Positions 18,766 through 27,224 of a stretch of DNA of 53,670 nucleotides are shown in pieces; within the stretch, counting starts at the first letter, position 1; each line of letters starts with the position of its first letter. The translations under genes and the position numbers were made by a program. The stretch spans positions 1 through 53,670 of the forward strand of contig NZ_JACIBC010000015.1 in the NCBI RefSeq assembly GCF_014195095.1, given 5' to 3'. The stretch is from Rhizobium sp. BK602. GTDB taxonomy: Bacteria > Pseudomonadota > Alphaproteobacteria > Rhizobiales > Rhizobiaceae. A model generated the notes under the pieces. It worked only from the letters and a program-made list of their open reading frames with translations. It was not told the origin of the DNA and made no database searches.

Positions 18766-19838
18766 TTCGCGCCCTCATCGTCGAGGACGACGGATTCGCC
18801 TTCGCGAAGCTTGCTGACGCCGGCGACGGCGACCACGTCCCCTTCCGTAAGTCCTTGGGCGATGAAAATACTCTTGTCATCGAAGCGGGTGAGCTGGACA
18901 GCCTTGTAGGCAAGTTCTCGTGTGGCGGGATTAAATACGAAGACAGCGGGCTGGCCGTTGTGGTCGGTTAGGGCAGAGGCCGGCAATTCCATTAGCTTCT
19001 GTGGAGACAGAACCAGCGAGCCTATAACGGCCGCGCCGAATGGCATCTCTTTTGCGGCGGCGTCCAGCGCGACCTTGACGCGATAGGTGCGGGTAACGGG
19101 GTCGGCTGATGGTGTGATTTCGCGAACCATACCCTTTGCCTTGACGTCTGGATTGGAGATCAAGCCGACCTCCACATACGGTGGCTCGGTCTTCATGTTG
19201 ATCAGCTTTTCGGGCACGTCAAAAATTGCATCGCGATCCGCGTCCGAAATCACTGTGACGACCATCTGGCCGGCCGACACGACTTGGCCTTCATTGGCTC
19301 CGGTCGCCGCGACGATTCCATCGTGTTCGGCCCGGAGCTCGGTATAGGACAATGCTTCTTCCGCGTTGGCGAGCGCGGCTGCGGTCGCTTCCACCTTCGC
19401 CCCGGCGGTTTCAAGATTGGCTTCAGCCTCTTGCATTTGCGCTCGCGAGCTAATGCTCTTCGCAAACAGATCGCGATTTCGCTGCGCCGTCACGTCCGCA
19501 AGATCAAGTGCGGCTTTCGCCGTCGCGACATCCGCCTTGGCGGTCAGCAGGTTGTTTTGCGCCGTTGTCCGATCAAGGCGCGCCACGACGTCGCCGGCCT
19601 TGACTGTCGAACCATTCTCCACGCGATAGGTGAGTTGTCCATCGAGCCTGAAGCTCATCGCGGTTTCGATCCGCGGCCTGACTTCACCCGTCTGCGTGAC
19701 GGTTTCACCCAATTCTTGGAAATGCGCAGTGACGGACCGGATGGGTCGGGGGGCTTTGGCAGCCATTTCATCCTGTTCGGAACAACCGGAAAGAAGCATG
19801 ATTGCCGTAACGAGTGTCACGGAAAGTGTCTTATTCAT
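18762..19838 (-). CDS. RND periplasmic adaptor (membrane fusion lipoprotein)
   Basis: About 358 aa. The signal peptide ends in the lipobox LLSGC (Cys19), so it should be a lipoprotein anchored to the inner membrane. A barrel-sandwich segment (SFRLDGQLTYRVENGSTVKA) precedes a helical hairpin about residues 90-165 rich in alanine and glutamate, the second lipoyl half AEHDGIVAATGANEGQVVSA, and a beta-barrel domain. Its start overlaps the TetR stop by eight bases, and its stop overlaps the pump gene. It connects the pump to an outer-membrane channel. Confidence 0.94.
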   Translation of the reverse strand: MNKTLSVTLVTAIMLLSGCSEQDEMAAKAPRPIRSVTAHFQELGETVTQTGEVRPRIETAMSFRLDGQLTYRVENGSTVKAGDVVARLDRTTAQNNLLTAKADVATAKAALDLADVTAQRNRDLFAKSISSRAQMQEAEANLETAGAKVEATAAALANAEEALSYTELRAEHDGIVAATGANEGQVVSAGQMVVTVISDADRDAIFDVPEKLINMKTEPPYVEVGLISNPDVKAKGMVREITPSADPVTRTYRVKVALDAAAKEMPFGAAVIGSLVLSPQKLMELPASALTDHNGQPAVFVFNPATRELAYKAVQLTRFDDKSIFIAQGLTEGDVVAVAGVSKLREGESVVLDDEGAK

Positions 19839-20454
19839 CGTTTCTTCTCTGACCTGCGGCGAGGCCGCGAATGGCAGTGGCTATCGTTAGATCGACGAAG
19901 TTCTCTGCGTCGCCGAAATCGAATTCCCGTACGGTGATGACAAGGGTGACCGCGCCGTGAACACAGGCCCAGAGCACATGTGCCAGTTGTTCGGAGTTGC
20001 CGTTCTTGAAGAGCCCACTCGAAATCGAAATTCCGATGCGCTGACACAATATCGCATAAGGCGCCTGCGCTACCGCATTCAGTTGCAACACGTCGGTCGC
20101 GCCATGATCGTTTTCGAGGAACAATAGGCGGAAGCGATCGTGATCCTCGAGAGCGAAGACAGCATAGGCCTTCAACATCGCGATGATGGCCTCCTGTTCA
20201 TCCTCGACGGTCGCATCGATCTCTTCGAAACGCGTGTGGAGACAGCCGATAGCGTCTTCCCAAAGAGCCCGCAGAAGGTCCTGTTTAGAGGAAAAATAGC
20301 GATAGAGCGCTCCCGGCGTCAGCCTGAGATCCGCTGCCAGGGCGCGCATTGATAGTCCGGCAAAACCGGCCTTTGCAATGATTGCCGTTGCCGTTTTGAG
20401 GATCTTTGCCCTGAAGGCGGTTAGTTCCTCTTCAGAAAGGGCAAGCCTGGGCAT
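19831..20454 (-). CDS. TetR-family transcriptional regulator
   Basis: About 207 aa. The start at MPRLALSEEEL is chosen because GGAGAAA lies ahead of it; an ATG four codons earlier and a GTG inside the operator are less likely. N-terminal helix-turn-helix: KILKTATAIIAKAGFAGLSM, then RALAADLRLTPGALYRYF. The C-terminal ligand-binding part is helical and poorly conserved, as usual. It is the first gene of a TetR-adaptor-pump operon, and a near-perfect palindrome sits directly in front of it, so it should repress its own operon until a pump substrate binds. Confidence 0.93.
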   Translation of the reverse strand: MPRLALSEEELTAFRAKILKTATAIIAKAGFAGLSMRALAADLRLTPGALYRYFSSKQDLLRALWEDAIGCLHTRFEEIDATVEDEQEAIIAMLKAYAVFALEDHDRFRLLFLENDHGATDVLQLNAVAQAPYAILCQRIGISISSGLFKNGNSEQLAHVLWACVHGAVTLVITVREFDFGDAENFVDLTIATAIRGLAAGQRRNDE

Positions 20455-20469
20455 GGCTTTCTCCATTTT

Positions 20470-20498
20470 GATAAACACGTTTATTAAACGCGTTTATC
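20470..20498. promoter_or_regulatory. TetR-type operator
   Basis: A 29-bp inverted repeat with outer arms GATAAAC and GTTTATC and inner parts CGTTTA and TAAACG around a central T. Only one of the fourteen base pairs is mismatched (positions 20477/20491). It begins 16 bp upstream of the chosen TetR start codon, the expected place for autorepression. Confidence 0.75.
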
Positions 20499-20627
20499 AA
20501 TGAAGTAAAGCGTCGTTAGTAGCATCTTCTATGACTATGGCCTATGAGGGCCCGCCTCGCTGTCGCAAGCAAGGGTTTCCGCGCGCGCTGTAGCGGACCA
20601 CGGAAAACGAAGAGCGCGGCACGATGC

Positions 20628-20661
20628 GAAAACGGCTGAGGCATAGGCCTCAGCCGTTTTC
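20628..20661 (-). terminator. long symmetric hairpin, terminator of the porin gene
   Basis: GAAAACGGCTGAGGC pairs perfectly with GCCTCAGCCGTTTTC over 15 bp with a four-base loop. Either strand ends in TTTTC, so it can act both ways. It lies 34 bp after the stop of the leftward porin gene. Confidence 0.8.
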
Positions 20662-20694
20662 CGGCAATCCGCAACGGCGACGGGGTCAGGTCGC

Positions 20695-21876
20695 TCAGAA
20701 CGCAAGCGAATAGCTAGCACCTACGCCGACCGCCCAATCGGCGTCGGCCGTTGCATTATAGGTGGCTCCCGCCGCCTCGTTTTGCGAGCCTGCGGTGAGG
20801 TAGGAAAGGGAGGCACCAAGACCGAATGTGCCTAGCTTGGTCTTGTATTCGCCGCCGACACCCACGGTCCAGGTGTCGGTGGTGATGTCGGCTCCAGTTC
20901 CTACACCTTCGTCCCAGGTTAGATTGACGGTTCCTGAAAGGCTCTCGCTAAATTCGTGACCGAGACCGACTTGGATTGTGTAGCCATCTTTGTAGTTGAA
21001 AACCTTATTGCTGGAGGCAAGATCAGAGACATCATATCTGAAGTTTGTAAGAACGCTCCAATCAGTCCAGGCGACAGAGCCGTAGACTAGCCAGCCAGGA
21101 GCAACTCCAGTTTGGGCGGACAGTTTGACTGACTGCGGCAGGGTACCGCTTCCGATAGTTGGGAGGTTGCTTGTTACGCCGGCTGCGACGGCGAGTGCCG
21201 AGGGCGTAAAGGTCCCTTCCGCGTCGTGCCGAACTTCGGACCGGTACATTATCTGGAAACGCATGGCGTATTCGGGGATGTCGTAAGCCGCACCGATTCG
21301 ATAACCGAGCGCGCCGTCATCCTTCAACCGAACGGAACCGAACCAGGTATCTTCCTTGTATTCGAAACTCTCGAGAAATGCACCTCCGATAAGATGGAGG
21401 CCGCCACGGCCAGCGTCAAAGTGCATATCACAAGTGACGCCGTATTCGTCAGTTGAAAATTGCATCTTGGAAGTCGGATTGACCAGTGCCACTCCTTGGC
21501 TCGCGGCCGTCGTCGCTTCGGCGTTCTGCGCTTCCGTGCCGTAAGTGGCGGATGCGCCGAATGGTTGCGTGTAGGTCAACGCGCAGGCGACGCCCAGTCC
21601 AAGCGTTGCCTTGATGCCGGCGCTAGGTATCCAATACGCATCCGAATAGGCCTTGTCCGAAGCTGATGCCCCATTCAGCGTGGAATAGGTACGGCTCGGC
21701 GAAACATATGCCGCCCCGGTACGCAGGCCGTAGTTTCCGTCGATGAAGAGAATGTCAGTATCTGCTTCCCCTCGGGTGAAGCCTCCGGCGAGCGCTGAAT
21801 AAGGCGCAAGTGACAACACTCCGACCAACGTCGCAAGCGCAAACCGATGCGCTTGCCGATAGCATTGCTTGTTCAT
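20695..21876 (-). CDS. FadL/OmpP1-family outer-membrane porin
   Basis: About 393 aa. The signal peptide is basic, then LATLVGVLSLAPYSALA, cleaved before GGFTRGEADTDILFIDGNYG. The N-terminal hatch-like segment and later repeated amphipathic strands (YTIQVGLGHEFSESLSGTVN, WTVGVGGEYKTKLGTFGLGA) and the terminal VGVGASYSLAF ending in Phe are typical of outer-membrane beta barrels of the FadL family, which pass long-chain fatty acids and other hydrophobic compounds. It stands alone, with a strong terminator downstream. The nearby coniferyl-aldehyde-type dehydrogenase and the shared 41-bp motif hint at a role in uptake of a hydrophobic or aromatic substrate. Confidence 0.9.
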   Translation of the reverse strand: MNKQCYRQAHRFALATLVGVLSLAPYSALAGGFTRGEADTDILFIDGNYGLRTGAAYVSPSRTYSTLNGASASDKAYSDAYWIPSAGIKATLGLGVACALTYTQPFGASATYGTEAQNAEATTAASQGVALVNPTSKMQFSTDEYGVTCDMHFDAGRGGLHLIGGAFLESFEYKEDTWFGSVRLKDDGALGYRIGAAYDIPEYAMRFQIMYRSEVRHDAEGTFTPSALAVAAGVTSNLPTIGSGTLPQSVKLSAQTGVAPGWLVYGSVAWTDWSVLTNFRYDVSDLASSNKVFNYKDGYTIQVGLGHEFSESLSGTVNLTWDEGVGTGADITTDTWTVGVGGEYKTKLGTFGLGASLSYLTAGSQNEAAGATYNATADADWAVGVGASYSLAF

Positions 21877-22575
21877 TTCGTTCCCTCTTTTTATTGCTGA
21901 GTTCCGACAAGCGCAGCCTGAAGGTCCTCATTCGGAAATTTTTCATCGGGAAGCGTTGAAGCGGTTCGCAATGCATCGGGTCTCTTTCGCCCGGAGGTCC
22001 GTGGTATAGGCACCGGTGACGACGAAGCATGTTGTCCCTTTTCCGCTAGCTCCGTCCAAGACCACGCTCGGGTAGAGCTTCCGGAGCATTGTCGTTACTT
22101 CTCTGACCGGAACGACGTCACGACAGGATGATCGCAGGCTCTTTGTTCCCCTCTTTTCTCCCGGCCATTTGGCATACCGAAGTGTCGAGCGCCCGTTTCC
22201 CAATTCCGTGACGATAGGTTGGGCCTTGGTTCCAACAAGGGAAAACGGGGTCATATTGGTGTCATGTGCGGCCAAGCTTCACAGTCGAACGAACGCCGCC
22301 TCCCAAGCCTGTCTTGCCCTTGGAAACATGCGCGCGCGAATACTCTTCCGATCTCGCAGACATCGGCAACGTCCCCGATTGCCGGGCCGTCGCAGCGTCT
22401 CGGAAGATGCAATCGGCTTGTGTCAAGTCTGCCGGATCGGACCCCTATTTGACCGGCATGCCGACTTTTCCGCTCTTTCCGAGGTCAGTAGCCTTCCTCG
22501 TGCCTCGGTGTCTTGCCTGCCCACAGAGAGCAGCAAAAAGTGATGGGAGGCCAATCGAAATAGGGGAACCTCAAC
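21877..22575. other. 700-bp intergenic region with a shared 41-bp motif
   Basis: A minus-strand frame at 21943-22275 exists but starts at TTG inside the shared motif, has no ribosome-binding site and unbiased codons, and is not called. The notable content is the 41-bp motif at 22235-22275, present again at 25770-25810. The rest shows nothing recognisable. Confidence 0.5.
22235..22275. promoter_or_regulatory. shared 41-bp motif, copy 1
   Basis: The pattern ACAAGGGAA-N3-GGGG-N8-GTGTCAT-N3-CGGCCAA is repeated without gaps at 25770-25810. Two conserved blocks about two to three turns apart fit the double site of an AraC-type activator. It lies 360 bp before the porin start and 300 bp before the DUF2147 gene. 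Confidence 0.5.
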
Positions 22576-22917
22576 ATGACAAGAACATTGATAACCGCAT
22601 TGGGTCTTTTGATTTGTATAGCGAGCGGTGTGGAAGCCGGTGAGCCGATCGAGGGTAGTTGGAAGAACGGACCGATTGAAATTATCGCCATAAAACCCTG
22701 CGGCAGCGACTTTTGCCTCACCATGACGACTGGCGAATTTGCTGGCAAGCATATTGGAAAGCTGAGCGGCAAGGGGGCGAACTATTCGGGCGAAGTCACG
22801 GACCCGGGGGACAATAAAACCTATAGCGGATATGGGACGGTGAATGGCAACTCCCTGGATCTGAAGGGATGCGCGCTGAAGATTTTCTGCAAATCCGTGA
22901 CGTGGACCCGCCTCTAG
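22576..22917 (+). CDS. small exported DUF2147-family protein
   Basis: About 113 aa with GGGGAA before the start. The signal peptide MTRTLITALGLLICIASGVEA is followed by EPIEGSWKNGPIEIIAIKPC, the opening of DUF2147/lipocalin-like small exported proteins (G-x-W at the first strand). Four Cys remain in the mature part (KPCGSDFC, KGCALKIFC) and could form two disulphides in the periplasm. The stop codon lies inside a RIME-like element, so the element may supply the 3' end of the message. Function unknown. Confidence 0.85.
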   Translation: MTRTLITALGLLICIASGVEAGEPIEGSWKNGPIEIIAIKPCGSDFCLTMTTGEFAGKHIGKLSGKGANYSGEVTDPGDNKTYSGYGTVNGNSLDLKGCALKIFCKSVTWTRL

Positions 22918-23013
22918 GGCAATTCCAGGAAAAGTGCGCAGCGGTTTTCCGTCCGGAATTGCGTGAAAGTAAAGAGATAGAACGGTTTCGCGATTCCATG
23001 AAACGCGGAACCG
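22914..23013 (+). repeat. RIME-like intergenic palindromic element, copy A
   Basis: It starts CTAGGGCAATTCCAGGAAAA and contains TTTTCCGTCCGGAATTGCGT and AAAGAGATAGAACG. The second copy at 52643-52749 matches it over most of its length. The left half is a hairpin (CAATTCC... with GGAATTG). This looks like the Rhizobium-specific intergenic mosaic element class. The right end of this copy is degenerate. Confidence 0.75.
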
Positions 23014-23091
23014 TACCAAGACGGCCCCGGCCCGATCCAAGTTCGTCATGAGCGAATTGATCAAATCCTAGCGGAAGAACCTAATGTCAGT

Positions 23092-24492
23092 TCAGCCACG
23101 GATCATGAACCGTGCCAGGAACTCCGCAACGCGCCCATAGGGCGGCATGGCGAGGCGCGCTGGATTGAGGATCCGCACCTTTGCGATGCCACGCGCATGC
23201 GAAAAGCGCTTGAAGCCTTCATGACCATGATAAGCGCCGATTCCGCTTGGGCCAATGCCGCCGAAGGGCAGGTCGTTCTGCGCGATATGGAGAAGTGTGC
23301 CGTTGACGGTGACGTTGCCGGAGACGGTGTTCAGAAGTGCCTTCCGCTCGGTGACGCCGTTGTGGGTAAAGATATAGAGCGCCAGCGGGCGCGGCCGCAC
23401 TCGGATGAATTTCAGCGCGGCATCGAAGTCGTCATAGGGGACGAGCGGCAGGACCGGCCCGAAGATTTCCTCTTCCATCAACAGGCAATCGGCGGGTGGA
23501 TCGACCACCAGTGTAGGCGCGATATTGAGACCCTTGGCGGACATGGCGATGTCGGCGGTCACGAGTTTGACACCGCGTGCGCGGCATTCCTCGACGCCGC
23601 TGAGGAGCCGGCGGTAGGCGCGTTCTCCGACGAGGTTCGAATAATGTTTCTGCGCGGCCTGGCGTGGATAGAAGGCCTCCGCCTGAGCGATAAAGGCTGC
23701 GGCGAACGCCTCGAGCTTGCCTCTTTCGACCAGCACGTAGTCGGGGGCGATACAGGTCTGGCCGGCGTTCATCAGCTTGCCGAAGGCGATGTCGCGAGCG
23801 GCTTCGCCGACAGGATAATCCGGCGCTACGATCGCGGGCGACTTGCCGCCGAGTTCCAGCGTAAGAGGCGTTAGATGCGCCGCGGCTGACGCCATCACTT
23901 TGCGGCCAACGGCGGTCGAACCGGTGAAAATCAGATGGTCGAAAGGGAGGGCGGAAAATGCCGCTGCAATCTCCACTCCACCTTCGGCGACCGCTACCTC
24001 TTCGGGCTTGAAATAGTCACCGATAAGCCGGGCAATAAGGGCGGAGCTTTCCGGTAGCAGTTCCGATGGTTTGATCATCGCCCGGTTTCCGGCCGCCAGA
24101 ATGTCGATGAGCGGTCCAAGCGCAAGCAAAAGCGGATAGTTCCATGGCACCATGATGCCGACCACGCCGAGCGGCTGGTATTGAACCCAGTTCGAAAGCT
24201 GGAGGAATTCAATCGATCGTCCTCGGCGCTCGGGCTTCATCCACCGACGCAGATGTGAGCGCGCATGCCTGAGTGCGCCCATCAACGGGGCGATTTCGAG
24301 CTGCGTCGTTTCATGATGCGACCTGTGGCCGAAATCCCGCGAAACCACCTCGCAGAGAGCTGTTTGGTTCTCTTTCAACAATCTGCCGATGCGATCCAGG
24401 CGGTCGCGGCGTATCGCGAAAGACGGATAGATATCGTCGTCGAAGGCTTCGCGTTGGCGTTTCAGCATGGTCTGAAGGGTATCGATGGTCAT
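23092..24492 (-). CDS. coniferyl-aldehyde-type dehydrogenase
   Basis: About 466 aa; the ATG at MTIDTLQTM is chosen over an upstream TTG. NAD(P)-dependent aldehyde dehydrogenase with general base Glu213 in TLELGGKSP, catalytic Cys247 in MNAGQTCIAP, and cofactor region PWNYPLLLALGP and FTGSTAVGRKV. The short C-terminus, QLSNWVQYQPLGVVGI and the final GRVAEFLARFMIRG resemble the coniferyl aldehyde/fatty aldehyde dehydrogenase branch without a membrane anchor. It oxidises an aldehyde to its carboxylate. It overlaps nothing but follows the MFS gene by 13 bp, so the two form an operon. Confidence 0.9.
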   Translation of the reverse strand: MTIDTLQTMLKRQREAFDDDIYPSFAIRRDRLDRIGRLLKENQTALCEVVSRDFGHRSHHETTQLEIAPLMGALRHARSHLRRWMKPERRGRSIEFLQLSNWVQYQPLGVVGIMVPWNYPLLLALGPLIDILAAGNRAMIKPSELLPESSALIARLIGDYFKPEEVAVAEGGVEIAAAFSALPFDHLIFTGSTAVGRKVMASAAAHLTPLTLELGGKSPAIVAPDYPVGEAARDIAFGKLMNAGQTCIAPDYVLVERGKLEAFAAAFIAQAEAFYPRQAAQKHYSNLVGERAYRRLLSGVEECRARGVKLVTADIAMSAKGLNIAPTLVVDPPADCLLMEEEIFGPVLPLVPYDDFDAALKFIRVRPRPLALYIFTHNGVTERKALLNTVSGNVTVNGTLLHIAQNDLPFGGIGPSGIGAYHGHEGFKRFSHARGIAKVRILNPARLAMPPYGRVAEFLARFMIRG

Positions 24493-24505
24493 ATCGGGCA
24501 AGATT

Positions 24506-25657
24506 TCACTCCGCAATTTTGACTGACGCCACCGCCGGAAGGCTTCGATGCAGATGGCCGAAGACCATCGTTCCGCAGATCGCCGCGACGGTAAGCGGCA
24601 ACAGGCACGACCAAGCGAAGACGCTTGCGCCCGCCTCGGCGAAGACCGGTCCGGCGATCGCCGTGCCGACCGTCGCGCCCATGACGGCGACGACCAGCGT
24701 CCGAGACATCAGCGATCCGTCCGAGTCATTTTCAGTCAGGACTCCAGTGACGAACGGCGTCACGATATAGAAGCCTATGTTCACGAGTACCTGCGTGGCG
24801 ACGAAGACCACCGACGTTAGCATGTTGAATAGGAAATAAATCGACACGGCCATGATCAGGAAACCCGCGAGCACGGCGGGTAGCCGTTTGGTCTTGTCGT
24901 GGGTGAAAGAGGGAACAACCGCACCCAGAAAGCCAACCAGTGATGAGGTGGCAAGATAGAAGCCGACCGCGCCATTGCTTAACCCCACTCTCTCGCCCAT
25001 GTATCCGCAGACCGCCCATTGCCCCCCCTGCACCGCATAGACGAGGAAGACGACAATCATCGAAAGCAGCATCTTGCTGCCGTTCAGCCGGGAATGATGC
25101 GTGGCCACGGCCAACGACGGTGAGCGCCTGGCGATGAAAACGAGGAGCGGTGCCATGATGGCGACGAAAGCGGCCAATATGAGGAAGACGGGTGCACCCG
25201 CCTCATCCTGGGGCATCACCGACACCACGAAAAGCAACACGCCCATGGCTGAGCCGCCAATCAGGCTAAGCGCTCCCCAATATCGTTCGGCATTGGCGAG
25301 CGAGGCGAGTTTCATCGAAACGAGACTGAATAGCGCTCCTTCGCCAAGGCCGGTCGCAAATCGGGCGGCAGCGAGGGTTAACGGGGCCCGGAGCCAGAAG
25401 CTGAGCGCTTCGCCGACGACAACCGCGACAAGGCCGCCCAGGGCGACCGCTTGCCATGATTTGAGGGCGAGTTTGGGCAAGAACATCCCGTAGAGAGCAA
25501 TTCCTGCCAATTCTGCGCTGGCAACGATCGTCGCGGTTGCTTCGTCATAGCCCGCAAGCTTGCTCATCGACAGCACGACGACGGGCATGACCATCGTACC
25601 GTTGAGCGCCACCGCATATGCGGCGCTCAAGCCAAGTATCCACAAGAGCATCGTCAT
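24506..25657 (-). CDS. MFS transporter
   Basis: About 383 aa. The start is MTMLLWILGLSAAYAVALNG; GGGGGA lies so close that the second ATG (25651) may be the one used. Around twelve hydrophobic segments are visible (for example VALGGLVAVVVGEALSFWL, MLLSMIVVFLVYAVQGGQWA, LVNIGFYIVTPFVTGVLTE). The canonical loop motif is reduced, as in the metabolite/amino-acid-efflux type MFS groups. It is cotranscribed with the aldehyde dehydrogenase. A copy of the 41-bp motif lies about 110 bp upstream, and the AraC gene is divergent beyond it. The substrate is unknown, possibly an aromatic or hydrophobic compound. Confidence 0.88.
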   Translation of the reverse strand: MTMLLWILGLSAAYAVALNGTMVMPVVVLSMSKLAGYDEATATIVASAELAGIALYGMFLPKLALKSWQAVALGGLVAVVVGEALSFWLRAPLTLAAARFATGLGEGALFSLVSMKLASLANAERYWGALSLIGGSAMGVLLFVVSVMPQDEAGAPVFLILAAFVAIMAPLLVFIARRSPSLAVATHHSRLNGSKMLLSMIVVFLVYAVQGGQWAVCGYMGERVGLSNGAVGFYLATSSLVGFLGAVVPSFTHDKTKRLPAVLAGFLIMAVSIYFLFNMLTSVVFVATQVLVNIGFYIVTPFVTGVLTENDSDGSLMSRTLVVAVMGATVGTAIAGPVFAEAGASVFAWSCLLPLTVAAICGTMVFGHLHRSLPAVASVKIAE

Positions 25658-26059
25658 TCCCCCAGAGAGGTCGGGTTGCTTTTTGCATACCCATAGTTCC
25701 ACCATTCTCATTATTGACCGGCCTCTGTGAGGCACGGTGGAGGTCAGAATAGGAGGACGACCTTGTCCGACAAGGGAATTTGGGGCCTCTATAGTGTCAT
25801 ATCCGGCCAACTTGTGTCGCAATCCCTCAATGGTATTTGACGATTATCATACAGATATCGTTTTATTTCATGATCCGCAAAGTTGCGGCCGCTCGTGTCC
25901 CTTACGGTGTGCAGTTGCCGAACTGGTTGTCGAGTGGCTTGGAAATCCAGCGCATGATGCCTGCTATTGGTTTGGGGCAACCAGTACCTCGCAGGTAAGA
26001 CCACGCGCAGGGAGGAAAGGCAGGGGCCACAATAGGAAAGCTCTTTCACAAGGGGTCAT
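25658..26059. other. 402-bp divergent regulatory region (MFS / AraC)
   Basis: The reading frame of the MFS gene stays open upstream to 25822, but that part lacks membrane character and is not coding by appearance. The region contains copy 2 of the 41-bp motif (25770-25810). No further gene was seen. Confidence 0.5.
25770..25810. promoter_or_regulatory. shared 41-bp motif, copy 2
   Basis: Aligned without gaps to 22235-22275: ACAAGGGAA, GGGG, GTGTCAT and CGGCCAA are at identical spacing. It lies between the divergent MFS and AraC genes, a classical place for an AraC-family binding site. Confidence 0.55.
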
Positions 26060-27091
26060 ATGAAGACAGTCGATGCACGCTACGTCACCGCCAACATTCC
26101 TGCGTTTCTGATCCGAAGCCTTGTCGCGACGCTTACGGATTTCGATCTGGACGCTTCTCGATTGACGGCCGGCCTTGGCCTTACCATGGAGGACCTTGCC
26201 GATCCCGCTTGTCGGGTTTCCTTTCGCCAGGGGCGTGAAGCGATCCTGCGCGCCCTGAAAATGGCCAAGGGCAAGGCACTAGGGCTTGAAACCGGAATTC
26301 GTGAGAAGATCACCTCCGTCGGACTTGTTGGCTATGCGATGCTGACAGCAAATACCGTCGGTGATGCAGTCAAACTCGGCCTCGATCTCCAGAAAGATAC
26401 GGGAAGTATGCTGGAATTCGACACGAAGGTCTGCCCGGAAGGCGTTGTCGTCACCGCCGCGAGCCGGTTTCACGACCCGGACATATATATTTTCCTGGTG
26501 GAGGAGGCTTTCGCGAGCTTCATGGGGATAGCAAGCGGCCTCGTCGGGGAGGAGTTCAAACCGTTCCGGGTCGATCTTGCCTATCCGGCGCCTGCCCATG
26601 CGGAGGTTTACCAAAGGGTCTTTGGTTGCGCCGTGCGATTTGGCCAGATGGAAAACGCCTTCGTCTATGATCCTGCCTGGTATAAGCGTCCACTGGTGAC
26701 GGCTGATCCCTTCGGCCACCGCCAGCTCCTCGAATTTATGGCCTACAATCGGGCGCGAAGCCGCGAGGCTGCGGAAATCATCGAGTCCGTCGAGAGGGTG
26801 TTGCGGCAAAAGCTGGAGAGCCGCAATCATATTTCAAAAGTCGCGAGAGCTCTTGGCATGAGCGAACGAACCCTCCGTCGCAGGCTTGCTGAAAGCGGGG
26901 TTTCCTTTCAATCGCTTCTCGACGGGCTTAGAAAGAGCCGCGCTCTCGAATTGTTGGCCAATCAGAATATGTCGGTCGAGCAGATCGCATTTGCAGTGGG
27001 TTTCTCGGACCCCCACAATTTTCGTCGTGCGTTTCGTCGTTGGACAGGCGCGACGCCCGGCGCACTGCGAGCAGATCTATCTTCTATTTGA
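26060..27091 (+). CDS. AraC-family regulator with N-terminal Arabinose_bd-type domain
   Basis: About 343 aa, AAGGGG before the ATG. Residues 20-210 match the N-terminal domain typical of regulators such as OruR/ArgR-like AraC proteins (FRQGREAILRALKMAKG, then IREKITSVGLVGYAMLTANT). Residues 240-340 are the double helix-turn-helix: ISKVARALGMSERTLRRRLA and MSVEQIAFAVGFSDPHNFRR, ending with TGATPGALR. It probably activates the genes around it. The shared 41-bp motif is the best candidate site, and both the divergent MFS/aldehyde-dehydrogenase operon and the downstream FGGY operon are possible targets. Confidence 0.92.
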   Translation: MKTVDARYVTANIPAFLIRSLVATLTDFDLDASRLTAGLGLTMEDLADPACRVSFRQGREAILRALKMAKGKALGLETGIREKITSVGLVGYAMLTANTVGDAVKLGLDLQKDTGSMLEFDTKVCPEGVVVTAASRFHDPDIYIFLVEEAFASFMGIASGLVGEEFKPFRVDLAYPAPAHAEVYQRVFGCAVRFGQMENAFVYDPAWYKRPLVTADPFGHRQLLEFMAYNRARSREAAEIIESVERVLRQKLESRNHISKVARALGMSERTLRRRLAESGVSFQSLLDGLRKSRALELLANQNMSVEQIAFAVGFSDPHNFRRAFRRWTGATPGALRADLSSI

Positions 27092-27182
27092 CCGGAACAG
27101 ACCCCTAATAGGACAGCTTTGCCGCTACGCAGACGGCACAGGCTTCAAATATCGTCAGCACAATATCCAAAGAAAATGGGGA

Positions 27183-27210
27183 GCAGCCCAGAGATCTATC
27201 TCCGGGCTGC
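27183..27210 (+). promoter_or_regulatory. hairpin covering the translation-initiation region of the kinase gene
   Basis: GCAGCCC and GGGCTGC pair perfectly, with an inner GAGA/TCTC stem, ending 14 bases before the ATG at 27225. No Shine-Dalgarno-like sequence occurs in the 14 bases left free. It may control translation or form the 5' end of a processed message. Confidence 0.4.
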
Positions 27211-27224
27211 GTGTATAGCGATAG

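Noticed and set aside
21943..22275. 110-aa minus-strand frame upstream of the porin
   Set aside because: TTG start inside the shared 41-bp motif, no ribosome-binding site, unbiased third positions; its apparent N-terminal similarity to the frame before the MFS gene follows from the shared DNA motif.
25658..25822. N-terminal extension of the MFS gene
   Set aside because: No membrane character and no family similarity; the start after GGGGGA is much better.
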